Part shown: positions 1-8,667 of the stretch, piece by piece
Position numbering within the stretch: position 1 is the stretch's first letter
How the letters are laid out: the number at the start of each line of letters is the position of its first letter
DNA from: Pholiota molesta
Lineage: Eukaryota; Basidiomycota; Agaricomycetes; Agaricales; Strophariaceae
Direction of reading: 5' to 3'
DNA: 10,218 bases
NCBI GenBank assembly: GCA_014925825.1
Contig: JACGCK010000625.1
Location: 1 to 10,218 of the forward strand
Program-made: the position numbers and the translations under genes
Notes under the pieces: model-generated
Told to the model about the DNA's origin: nothing
Databases searched by the model: none
The model's input: the letters and a program-made list of their open reading frames with translations, nothing else

Positions 1-269
1 AATATCATGGCCATGCATATGGCAGGATCCTTTTTTTTTTTGTTTTTGTTTTTTCGTTTTGTTTATCGTTTTGTTTAAGTGTTTCGTAGCAGCTGACCCC
101 ACGCATGGCAGGATCTTATCAGCTCATGCTCCTTCAGATCCGGGGGAAAGTGACTCGAACGCCCTAGGATGCGTGCAATACCGACAAAGCGCTGAACATA
201 TCTTCGCATCTGTCTTTCTACTTGCTTCAATTCAACACTCAGAATCAAGTCCGGCGAGCATCATTCACT
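1..269. promoter_or_regulatory. Upstream region of the serine dehydratase gene, with T-rich tract
   Basis: This stretch holds no supported gene and precedes the dehydratase start codon at 270. Positions 31-79 are very T-rich on the plus strand. An 11-bp direct repeat (ATGGCAGGATC) occurs at 19-29 and 105-115, on either side of the T-rich tract. No clear TATA box was found. It probably carries the 5' UTR and promoter, which is inferred from position only. Confidence 0.35.
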
Positions 270-1642
270 ATGGGATCCAATAGCGAACCGACGGACAACT
301 TGTGGCAAGAAACACCTCTCATCTACTCAAATCCGCTGTCAGAGATCACAGGAGCCTCTGTATATCTTAAGTTAGAGGTGTGTTTCCTTCCTGTGTGGGA
401 CTGGATTTTTCTGATATTACTACGGTTTATTGACTTAGAATCTACACCCTTCACACTCGTTCAAATATAGAGGCATATCATACTTTATACAAGACGCGAA
501 AGCAAAGCACGGGCCTTCCGTGCATCTCGTTATCGCTTCAGGCGGAAATGCAGGTCTGGCTGCAGCGTGCGCCGCAAGATCTTTTGCTCTCAGATGCACC
601 GTGTTCATCCCCGAAGGAGCTGCCAAATATACACTCAAATTGTTGCGGGGGGAAAACGCTGAAGTGATTGTGGGAGGAAGGCAATACTCTGAAGCTTTGG
701 AAGCGGCGAACAAGCTGGTGGCAAAGGAATCAAATGCGTGAGTAATCGAAAGAATGTGTCTACTCAAATGGATCTGAAGAGTACGAATAGCGTGATGGTT
801 CCCGCTTACGACAACCCAATAGTGTGGGAGGGGCATAGTTCAATGGTTCGTGAGATCAAGAAGCAGCTTCAACAAGCGCCCGATGCAATATTTTGCAGCG
901 TTGGGGGAGGAGGACTGTTAGGAGGCTTAATTGTAGGCTGCAAAGCTGTCGGTTGGGACCACGGTATGTCAGAATCTCTGCACGGTACATTGAAAATTGA
1001 GGACTCATTATTCTTGCAGTGCCAATTGTGGCACTCGGAACAATTGGTTCTGATTGCTTCTATAGATCAATGGCGCTCAACGGGAAGAGGTTCAACAGCG
1101 AGGACAAGACTTTACCTCCAGGAGTAGATCTAGTATACAACGAAAAGCATTCCGTGCATCTAGCACACTTCAACAGCTTTTCTTCGAAGGCATCAGGATC
1201 CCTTGGGGCGTCAGAACCCTCTGCAGCAGTAGTGAAGATGTCGCTGAAGAGAGCAGGTGGGGTCAAAACGGCGAGTATCCCAGACGAGCTAAGCATGCGA
1301 GCACTTGCATCATTTGCCGGTGAGCCTCCGAACCTGAGAAAAGGCGTGTGTGTAGCCAACTGACGGTTTGTAGATGATCACAAATTTCTTGTGGAACTGG
1401 CTTGTTCGACCACACTAGTCCCGGCCTATCATCCTGATTTCTTCAATAAATTGGTTGATGCCAGCGGGAGGAAAGATGAAAAGCGGCCAGTTGTTGTGTT
1501 CGTTGTTTGTGGAGGGTTCAAGATAGATTTGCAAACAGCGACCGAATACCAGGAGATGGCCAAGGCAGATCCAAACGGAGACGAGAAATCATGGTCAGTA
1601 GAATATGACGATGGACAACTGTTTAGCTTTAGCAGGAAGTAG
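270..1642 (+). CDS. CHA1: L-serine/L-threonine dehydratase, PLP-dependent (382 aa, 5 exons)
   Basis: The enzyme deaminates L-serine to pyruvate (and usually L-threonine to 2-oxobutyrate) plus ammonia, and belongs to the CHA1/SDS fold-type II PLP family. Exons: 270-377, 439-737, 791-963, 1020-1319 and 1374-1642, joined by introns of 61, 53, 56 and 54 bp with GT-AG ends, giving one unbroken frame of 382 codons. The PLP-binding lysine is K45 in SHSFKYRG, made only when the first intron ends at 438. The substrate loop SGGNAG is at residues 70-75. The phosphate-binding glycine loop SVGGGGLLGG is at 172-181. C339 in VCGG is at the position that contacts the pyridine nitrogen in family structures. 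The ATG at 270 is chosen because the frame upstream has only a TTG. No targeting signal is obvious, so it is probably cytosolic. Serine versus threonine preference cannot be told from sequence. Confidence 0.93.
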
Positions 1643-1672
1643 AACATTTTAAAGAGAGAAGGGGTAGAATGT

Positions 1673-1678
1673 AATAAA
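1673..1678 (+). terminator. Poly(A) signal AATAAA downstream of the dehydratase gene
   Basis: AATAAA lies 31 bp after the stop codon at 1640-1642, a reasonable distance for a fungal 3' end. The convergent PET100 gene ends at 1809, so both 3' UTRs share about 166 bp. Confidence 0.45.
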
Positions 1679-1808
1679 TATAGAAATACAGCAAGGTTCC
1701 AGCGCTAGGCTATATTTTAATATTGTGCTCAGGATGCCACACGCGCACTATTGAGAACAAATGAAAAGTTGGAAGTTATGAAGAGGCTACATGACGCACC
1801 ACAGATAC

Positions 1809-2186
1809 TCATTGCGAAGAATCTCGTTGTTCCTCAAGTTCCCTTTGTGCTCGTCGGGCCAACCTCTCTGCTTTGATGCGTGCTAATTCTTCTCGGATTG
1901 CAGATTGTTCCTTCGGAATATGCTATGGAGACGTTCTTAGCATTGTGAAGGAAAACGTTAAAAGGCTTAATGCAAAGCACCTGATCCATGCGGTTCAAAG
2001 AAGGGAAGAGCTTGTCGCGGTACTGTAACGGAAAAGTGTGAAACTGGACGTTGGAGACACCGAGAGGAAGGCATACCGGAACCACAGTGCTGCGGTACCA
2101 TTCGGGTCACCAAAATGGATCAAGGCTGCTATTGGGACGAAGAGATAGATCGAAAACTTGAATATTTCTAGATTCGGTCCCCCCAT
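1809..2186 (-). CDS. PET100: PET100-like cytochrome c oxidase assembly factor, frameshifted as sequenced (3 exons, about 88 aa)
   Basis: Pet100 is a mitochondrial inner-membrane chaperone for assembly of cytochrome c oxidase (complex IV). Exons on the minus strand: 2186-2077, 2022-1981 and 1922-1809, with introns of 54 and 58 bp in phase 0. The N-terminus starts MGGPNLEIFKF, followed by a single membrane segment (SIYLFVPIAALIHF). Then come the family hallmark FGDP-EWY, YRDKLFP in exon 2, and a basic C-terminal helix IREELARIKAERLARRAQRE ending DSSQ. Exon 1 is one base short: the D-P codons at 2108-2103 and the E-W-Y codons at 2103-2095 are in different frames. One extra C in the CCC at 2105-2103 would restore them. 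As written the protein stops inside the first intron. The family call is confident; whether the break is real is not known. Confidence 0.82.
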
Positions 2187-2495
2187 GGTATGCGAAGCAA
2201 GCGTTAGAAACTGGTATTGATACTATTGAAGCTTGCGCGCCAGTGTCAGTGAAGCGGCGTGTAGACAGCGTGACGCCGTGATATGGTTCGGGAAATGCCG
2301 TCTCACTCAGTCTTACCCATAATGATATTCGCGAAAACTTCATCTCGCCTCAAACTTCCACCGCTGCTATCGAAATCACACCATCTAAAGGGTGGTATTG
2401 ACTTGCAGGTCTTCTGTTATAGACTTATCGAACGCACAATGGCAGCTGTGGCATTGTAGCAGACTGCCAAACGCCTCGATGACGAATCATTATTC

Positions 2496-2548
2496 ACTAG
2501 TCACTAGCCTTCACTGTGCACGCTGGACATGGGCTTTACTAGTCACTA
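2496..2548. repeat. Pair of 11-bp direct repeats (ACTAGTCACTA)
   Basis: Exact copies lie at 2496-2506 and 2538-2548, 42 bp apart start to start, in the non-coding region upstream of PET100. They could be binding sites or chance; nothing in the sequence decides. Confidence 0.35.
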
Positions 2549-3465
2549 CTCAACGAGAGCTCTTGAAGCTTGAATATTGAATCTTGAAGGGGAAATATTT
2601 GTCTAGCTCGACAATACACTACATTCTTTTCTATCGAGAGTGGCTATGGCTATTTGGTATTGAACCTGAGGCTGGAACGGATTCGATGTCACCGCTTCGA
2701 GTAATACCCGTTATGGTGGCACGACGCCTTTAATCGTATGTTCACTGCGCTATGTCATAACGCATCCGTTGTCCAACAACCGTCCACTCCACTGTGCCAC
2801 CACAACTTTACCCAAAACTAGCATCTGCATCATAGACCGATCTGGGGTGGTCAGGACTCAGCAGCATTTCTCGCCTGTTATGGCCGTTGCCGACATGAAG
2901 CGGACAAACCTTACCACTTGTACTAATAATGCCACGACGCAACAACAGTGGCCATTCTGGTGAGCTTCCTACCCCATGGCTTATGATCGAACTGTAGATC
3001 AAACTGTTGTAATGAATGAGTACGTTGCACCGGGGAGAGCACGGAATCCATGGAATCGAATCACACGTCGTTCGGCGGGATCAGACATTAGTGCACAACC
3101 ACACCTAGACGGGTTGCCGCGTCGTGAACGCGTCGGCGCAACATGGCGTTGCATTGCCATGTATTTGTGAGCATCCTCCACGGGCCACGGTTGCATTTCG
3201 GCTTTTTGGAAGCAGTTGAAACTTGGCGGTTAAGATGGGCGAAGCAAGAGCAGAGGCGTTGGGAGCAGCAATACTAATGACGATACTGCAAGTTGAAGGC
3301 AAACAGCGGACGTGCCCATCCGAATCGCGTCAAAGTTCAAAGTCACATGCGAGGACACATCCAGAGGACATTTCATCTGGCAGTGACCACGCCGCAGTTC
3401 GGTGACATCATTTCTCCAGAGCTGGGATGTCATATGTTTCCTCATCAATATTTCAATGGTGGTTG

Positions 3466-3473
3466 TATAAAAG
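3466..3473 (+). promoter_or_regulatory. TATA box of the glutamate decarboxylase gene
   Basis: TATAAAAG starts 45 bp before the start codon at 3511. A transcription start about 30 bp downstream would leave a leader of only some 10-15 nt before ATG. The match and position are seen; the leader length is inferred. Confidence 0.6.
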
Positions 3474-3510
3474 GACCCTCTTCTCAATTCATTTTGGCTA
3501 ACTACGCACA

Positions 3511-6022
3511 ATGGCACTCTCCAAAGTACGTCTTGACGGAGCCGTTTCTACCTATCTTAAAGCTCAGTTTTGTATTTTAGCACGTTAACCCAGACAGTAT
3601 CATCAAGGAATCTCGGGTGCGACTCATTGGATTGCATCCTCACAGCATATATTCTAACACCCAATTGTAGGACAAACGCCCTACCCATAAGGGTACCGGC
3701 TCAACGCTTGTGGCCCCGTCGACCACTTATTCGTATGAAGATCGCTATTCGACCAACCCCATTCCCAAATATAGTATAGCTTCAAAGGTATTTCACAAAG
3801 TCACTGAGATCCTAGTTTCTATCTTCACCTACAATTATCCAGGGCGTTGGGGCTGATGCTGCGTATCGAATCATCCATGATGAATTGAGCCTCGGTGTGT
3901 AGTGTTCTTCCGAGATCATATATAGCAAACGGTTTACATCCATAAGACGGCTCAACTATCCTCAATCTCGCGTCTTTTGTGCACACTTGGATGCCTCCTC
4001 AGGCCGACCTCCTTGTCCGAGAGAACATATCCAAAAATTTGATTGGTTTGTAATTCTGCAGTTCAAAATGTGGATAATATTAATCAACGTTGATTAGATT
4101 CGGATGAGTACCCTGCTACTCGTAAGTCTCTTTTGCCGCTTCCTTGATAAAATGTTTCAAGTCTCCTGGTTGTAGAGCTTGTTCATACGCGATGTAAGTG
4201 TTCCTAAAAAAAAGGGTCTCAGTATATGCTAATATTGGAATACAGGTGTTTCCATCCTCGCGGATCTGTGGCACGCCCCATCTGCCAAACAGGCCATAGG
4301 AACGGCAACCACAGGTTCTTCTGAAGCAATTCAGCTGGGCGGCTTAGCAATGAAGAAAATGTGGCAACAAAAACGCAAGGCCGCAGGAAAGAGCATCCAT
4401 GAACCAGGGTAAGTACAAGTAGAACTTCTTACTTTGTATAGTATTCTCATTTCTCCTAGACCAAACATTGTGATGGGCGCTAATGCGCAAGTGGCGTTGG
4501 AAAAGTTTGCGCGCTACTTCGATGTTGAATGCCGACTTGTCCCAGTGTCGGTCGAAAGCAAATACAGATTAGACCCCAAGAAGCTCATGGACTATGTGGA
4601 CGAAAACACCATTGGAGTATACGTTATTTTGGGTAGTATGTTGATTTAACCCTGTACTTTGTTCGAGCACAGCTCATTGAAGTATTCCCCAACAGGCACT
4701 TATACTGGTCATTACGAACCCGTTAAAGAGATATCGGATATTTTGGATGATTATGAAGCAAACACTGGAAACTTTGTACCTATTCACGGTGCGCTCACTT
4801 CAGTATATGATGGGCTCAAATATATTCAACTCGCCTTTTCTGTTGTACCGCAGTTGATGCTGCTTCCGGTGGATTCGTCGCACCTTTTGTGACAGTTCGT
4901 CCCTAACCGTATTAAAACTCGCTCGTCTTTGATCTCTTTCCTCATAGCCGAAATTACTCTGGGATTTCAAACTTCCTCGGGTTGTGTCCATCAATACATC
5001 GTGAGTTCCATTTAATTTTATGTAACATTTTAAGATTAATTCAAATACATGTTCTGTAGCGGCCATAAATTCGGGCTTAGCTATGTTGGCGTAGGCTGGG
5101 TTATTTGGAGAGACAAAGCACACCTCCCTAAGGACCTTATCTTCGAATTGCACTACCTCGGCTCCGTGGAATATTCCTTTTCTTTGAACTTCTCGCGTCC
5201 TGCAGCCCCAATAATTGCGCAATATTTCAACCTTCTTCATCTTGGATTCGAAGGCTATCGCTCTGTCGGCCTGTCCGATATGAAGAATGCTAGACTCTTG
5301 AGTCGATGCTTAGAGAAGACTGGCTACTTCACTGTTCTCAGCGACATTCACCGTGCATATGGCGCTACCAGTCAAGAGGATATTGATTCGTCGAATATCG
5401 AGGTCCGTCCCATCATCGCAACTCTCCGCATGTTATTGTTCCAAGTTAATTTTCTTGCTAGGATTATGAACCAGGCCTTCCTGTTGTGGCCTTCCGCTTC
5501 ACGGACGAATTCAAAGCCAAGCATCCTGACATTCAGCAAAAATGGATCCAGACTTTGTTAAGGGCAAAGGGCTGGTACGTTTGATTTTTTATATTGTTGT
5601 GCTGCATGAAATAATGAATCTCTGATGATCAGGATTGTTCCTAACTACGAATTGCCCCCTTCGCTGGAGAAAACAGAGATTCTCCGTGTGGTAGTCCGGG
5701 AGAATTTGACTGAAGTGGTCAGTTGATGTTATTTTACGTTCGCTGAACGCCGCTAACATTTGATTATGAATGGTAGCTTATTGACAAGTTGATTGGTGAC
5801 CTTGTAAGTGTAGATATCTTGCGGGAGGGCGAGCAACTTGACTGATGGACATGGTTTTTACAGATCGAAGTGGCGGAGGAGATGCTGAATTTCCAGTCTC
5901 CGATGCATGTGTTGGCTACTATGGGCAAGATGCAGGAGCCACATAAGCATGAACATCATGAGAGCCACTTGAAAGAGGGCGAAGGCAGTGCGCCAAGTGG
6001 GACTTACGCTCGTACCTGCTGA
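3511..6022 (+). CDS. GAD1: Glutamate decarboxylase (536 aa, 17 exons)
   Basis: It decarboxylates L-glutamate to GABA and CO2, the entry step of the GABA shunt; it is a cytosolic PLP enzyme of the group II decarboxylases. Exons: 3511-3525, 3581-3616, 3671-3787, 3843-3894, 3947-4045, 4098-4121, 4176-4193, 4246-4408, 4460-4632, 4696-4788, 4854-4894, 4948-5000, 5060-5402, 5462-5574, 5633-5717, 5777-5803 and 5864-6022. They give 1611 nt with no frame break. Visible landmarks are [15 protein letters not shown] near the N-terminus, [29 protein letters not shown] with D265 (pyridine-nitrogen contact), and [14 protein letters not shown] with the PLP lysine K298, coded across intron 12. The tail has a histidine cluster (His 511, 513, 515, 516 and 519). 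Exon 2/3 joining uses donor GTGCGA at 3617 and is the least certain junction. The gene converges on the DOMON-b561 gene. Confidence 0.95.
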
Positions 6023-6339
6023 TGCATGAAAAATCACGCTGGGCGAGCAAGGGCGAGCTCAAGCTTGATTCAAATTCTTTCAATCCTTTTTTCCAGCTAC
6101 GTTCAAAGAGAATCAGGAAATATGAATGTTTTGGTTGACACGGACTTTATCGGACTTCCATAATACCAAGTTGTGTATGAATATGAATAAACTGCATTTA
6201 CAATACATCAAGTGTGCATGCCTGAGCCTTCTGTTTTGTGAATATCTTCTGTAATAATATTTGATAGCAGGTAGATGGGGCATATGCAGACGAGATCAAG
6301 TACTTCTGGCAACCCCACAATAAAATAATCCTATCGCAA
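6023..6339. other. Shared 3' region between convergent genes
   Basis: It lies between the stop of glutamate decarboxylase (6022) and the stop of the minus-strand DOMON-b561 gene (6340). It contains plus-strand AATAAA signals at 6186-6191 and 6318-6323 and no supported gene. No AATAAA was seen on the minus strand for the opposing gene. Confidence 0.5.
6186..6191 (+). terminator. Poly(A) signal AATAAA of glutamate decarboxylase
   Basis: AATAAA lies 164 bp downstream of the stop codon. A second copy at 6318-6323 is only 17 bp from the end of the opposing gene, so the first is the likelier signal. Confidence 0.4.
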
Positions 6340-7997
6340 TCATTGGTCTTCTTCCTCTGTCAACAAGCGCGAAGTCTGCGAAGGCTCCTCCGAACCCGCC
6401 TCGGCAATAGGAGCATAGGCCGCCGCCTGCTCTTGCCGTAGCTGGCGAGGAAGCAAGGCATACCCAGAAAAGTATGCAAGTGGCAAAGCCTGTTTATTGG
6501 CAGGTTGATGGTTAACCAATTAAACACTGCAATGAAGAAACGACTTACGATGATCCATGCTTTCCACAGAGGAAGGGCCCAAACGTTATTGGGCCGCGAC
6601 CTGTCAATGTCTCCCACCATTGCATACCGCTACGGACCTGAAAAGGACAACATTTTTGACAGAATCCTTGGATGAGATGTTGAATAGAAAATACCTGGAA
6701 GAATGATAGGCCAATGATGGATACTCCAAGGCAAATATGGATGATATTAGGTAGAGGATGATTCCGACTGATGGGACCCAGCTTTGCCAACGCGACACGG
6801 CGATTGTGGATATACCGTCCCAAGAGCACTTGCGCATAATAAACGAACAGGAGGACAATTCCATAAACCTGTGTGAATATATTTGAGCCTAATACTCCGT
6901 CAAAGTCGAAGGGGATGGAAAACAACTGACCTCGTGAGCATTGGCGAAATGAATTCTGAACGACTCTTTGCTATAGACGATAGCAGGGCCAAGAAGAACA
7001 CCGAGAGTGATGACAGGTCCTGCAAACGCCATATTGGCAATCCAGTGCGCTCTGAACCACTTGGGAGTGAAATTCCTTCCCCAACGCCCAATGAGAGACC
7101 CAGCGGGCAGGATGACCAAGAACCCGAGCGATACGAAGAACCCGTGAAGGATAATTAGTTTCTCGATTCTCTTATATGACATATTCGATCCTTGGTACAA
7201 CACTGTGTTTGGCTTAGCGTAGTGGCCGGCGACGCCGCAGGACTAGCGGCTTCGAACTCCTTTCCAAGATCGAATTTGAAGTAGCCTACGTATGAATGCC
7301 GAGTAATGGTCGAGTTTGGGTCCTTGTCTGGTCGGTTGGGCGAGAACGCGAAGATGAGCTCTTCAATGGGACTGGCGCTGGCTAACAGTGACTGGTTGGC
7401 AGGCAACTGGAACGCAACGGTCGACGAGCCTGCTGCGTGTTTCTGATTATATATAGCATGGTGGGATTAGTGAGGTTGCTCGAGAACACCTTATTGGATA
7501 AATCTGGCGTACGAATGACTTATTAGGCTCAACGGAGGTGGCAATACGAGGAGGATGAGTTCGGGTTGCGGTTCACGATAACCTGTAGTGTATCGCTGCG
7601 ACAGCGTCGTCGTTCCATCGTCGTTCTTCCATAATATCACCATATGCGTGTTGATCATACGTGGGCCGAAGCCACTGACCACCGCCCAGTCCTCTCAGCG
7701 AAGGGTTCTATTTTCGATACGGGAAGAGACTCACACAGCAACCCAGCCCATGGGCTCATGATTGGCCGTGAGCTCATCTAAGAGGCATCAATCAACACTA
7801 TATATGGTGGATGGTGGATAAGCCATGCACTTACATGTAACAACGTCTCCATCGACGGTCGCCGCGACACAGACAGCGTACCTACATGCAGAATCGCCTT
7901 TCAGGGCGAGGGCAAGTGGCGTTAACTGCAGCCATAGGAGAATAGACCAGATAATGCGCATCATGATATAAGAGGGCCGTGAGGCAAAATAAGCCAT
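6340..7997 (-). CDS. DOMON cytochrome fused to cytochrome b561, frameshifted as sequenced (8 exons, about 417-431 aa)
   Basis: This is a membrane-anchored haem protein likely to pass electrons across the plasma membrane or to extracellular acceptors; the substrate is unknown. Exons (minus): 7997-7835, 7777-7735, 7674-7513, 7442-7244, 7202-6931, 6868-6695, 6637-6549 and 6489-6340. A signal peptide spans about residues 13-31. The DOMON domain resembles the cellobiose dehydrogenase cytochrome: GDSAC, GWVAVGFGPRM with M75 as probable haem ligand, PPRIATS, and RHSYVGYF with H172 as the other ligand. After a Pro/Ala/Ser/Thr linker the b561 part has haem histidines in ILHG, RAHW, NAHE and IIHICLG, plus TGRGP. 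The tail is acidic, ending LLTEEEDQ. One base is missing at 7565-7563 and another at 6593-6591 (CCC where CCCC fits both). The exon 4/5 junction is either a 41-bp intron (7243-7203) or a third missing base near 7220. M12 or M13 could be the true start. Confidence 0.83.
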
Positions 7998-8667
7998 CGC
8001 TGCGCCTGTTCAGTGGCCTCAGATGGAGGAATTGGAGGTGATGGATAACGCGCAAAAAGGGGAAGCCGCTATCCACTGCCCACCCCCATTTTATCGCCTG
8101 GATGGACATGTCTAATTGGTGCCGCCCGAACACGTCGCTCCTCCTGACGCCGATCCAACGGCGCCGTTCCCATTACATGTGAGAAAAGGTTACAACAAGT
8201 TGACCAAAAGGCGACTACATATCAATCTCTTGGCCTGAGTACGTACATTCTGACATGATTCCAATCTGCCCAGATGCGGGATCACGCCCCGCAGTCCCTC
8301 TTCGACTGAAAGTTCATGCGCAGAGACAGAGAACGACTCTGAACCGAGGCAAGATCTGCAGAAATTTTATGAAATGGGACGCGCACCACGCGAATGTATG
8401 TGCTGAGAAGTAGGAACCCAGGTCATGGCGTGAGACAAGCACCTCCATCAATATTGTACACGTGCTTTCATTCATTGCTCAAGTCAGTTTAAGTATGCAC
8501 CAAGATGGACTCTCGACCAAGCAAGTGAAGTGGATTAACCTCCTCCATGTTTTCACTCATACGGATACTGAGAAGTGAGCATTGAGCAAATCCGCAGCGG
8601 CGGTGGTTATCATTCATTGTACACGTGATTTTACTTGATCTAATCAGTTATCCTTTAAACTTAAAGT
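7998..8667. promoter_or_regulatory. Upstream region of the DOMON-b561 gene with repeated E-box motifs
   Basis: No coding sequence is supported here. It lies between the 5' end of the DOMON-b561 gene and the 3' end of the kinase gene, both on the minus strand. A TATA-like CGATAAAAT reads on the minus strand at 8096-8088, about 90 bp before the start codon at 7997. A small hairpin (TGCGGG/CCCGCA) is at 8275-8293. Two motif groups at 8403-8477 and 8568-8627 are described separately. Confidence 0.4.
8403..8627. repeat. Two related motif groups carrying CACGTG, about 164 bp apart
   Basis: Three short exact matches recur. CTGAGAAGT is at 8403-8411 and 8568-8576. ATTGTACACGTG is at 8453-8464 and 8616-8627. 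TCATTCATTG is at 8468-8477 and 8610-8619. The first two pairs keep nearly the same offset (165 and 163 bp), while the third lies on opposite sides of the CACGTG core. CACGTG is a bHLH-type palindrome. A decayed tandem duplication or repeated regulator sites would both fit. Confidence 0.4.

Larger units (their letters stand above)
2187..3510. other. 1.3-kb intergenic region between PET100 and glutamate decarboxylase
   Basis: This stretch separates two divergently transcribed genes and should hold both promoters. The short open frames on both strands (60-95 codons) have no recognisable domain, no splice-compatible continuation and frequent stops, so no gene is called. An 11-bp sequence, ACTAGTCACTA, occurs at 2496-2506 and 2538-2548. 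A short inverted repeat, CATGGC/GCCATG, is at 3142-3161. No tRNA or transposon was recognised. Confidence 0.5.

Noticed and set aside
1..269. 11-bp repeats flanking the T-rich tract, considered as target-site duplications of an insertion
   Set aside because: Only about 75 bp lie between the copies, with no terminal inverted repeats or coding remnant.
435..836. 133-codon open frame on the minus strand
   Set aside because: It is antisense to exons 2-3 of the serine dehydratase and has no family resemblance.
2107..2343. 78-codon open frame upstream of and overlapping PET100 on the minus strand
   Set aside because: It overlaps the PET100 start in another frame and shows no domain. It could at most be an upstream reading frame in a long leader, for which there is no evidence.
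2976..3580. Several open frames of 60-95 codons in the intergenic region, both strands
   Set aside because: They overlap each other on both strands, have unlikely composition, and show no conserved motif or matching splice sites.
4800..5240. 146-codon open frame on the minus strand
   Set aside because: It lies antisense to exons 11-13 of glutamate decarboxylase, crosses their introns and has no recognisable domain, so it is a shadow frame.
6883..7158. 91-codon hydrophilic open frame on the plus strand
   Set aside because: It is antisense to the b561 membrane exon, whose haem histidines make the minus strand the coding one.
7443..7600. Alternative intron in the DOMON exon that would avoid a frameshift
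   Set aside because: Splicing out the region from about 7584 to 7430 keeps a frame but removes the conserved PPRIATS segment, so a missing base is preferred.
8275..8293. Hairpin with 6-bp stem TGCGGG/CCCGCA, considered as part of a tRNA or a terminator
   Set aside because: No cloverleaf, A-box or B-box surrounds it, and stem-loop terminators are not expected for this kind of gene.
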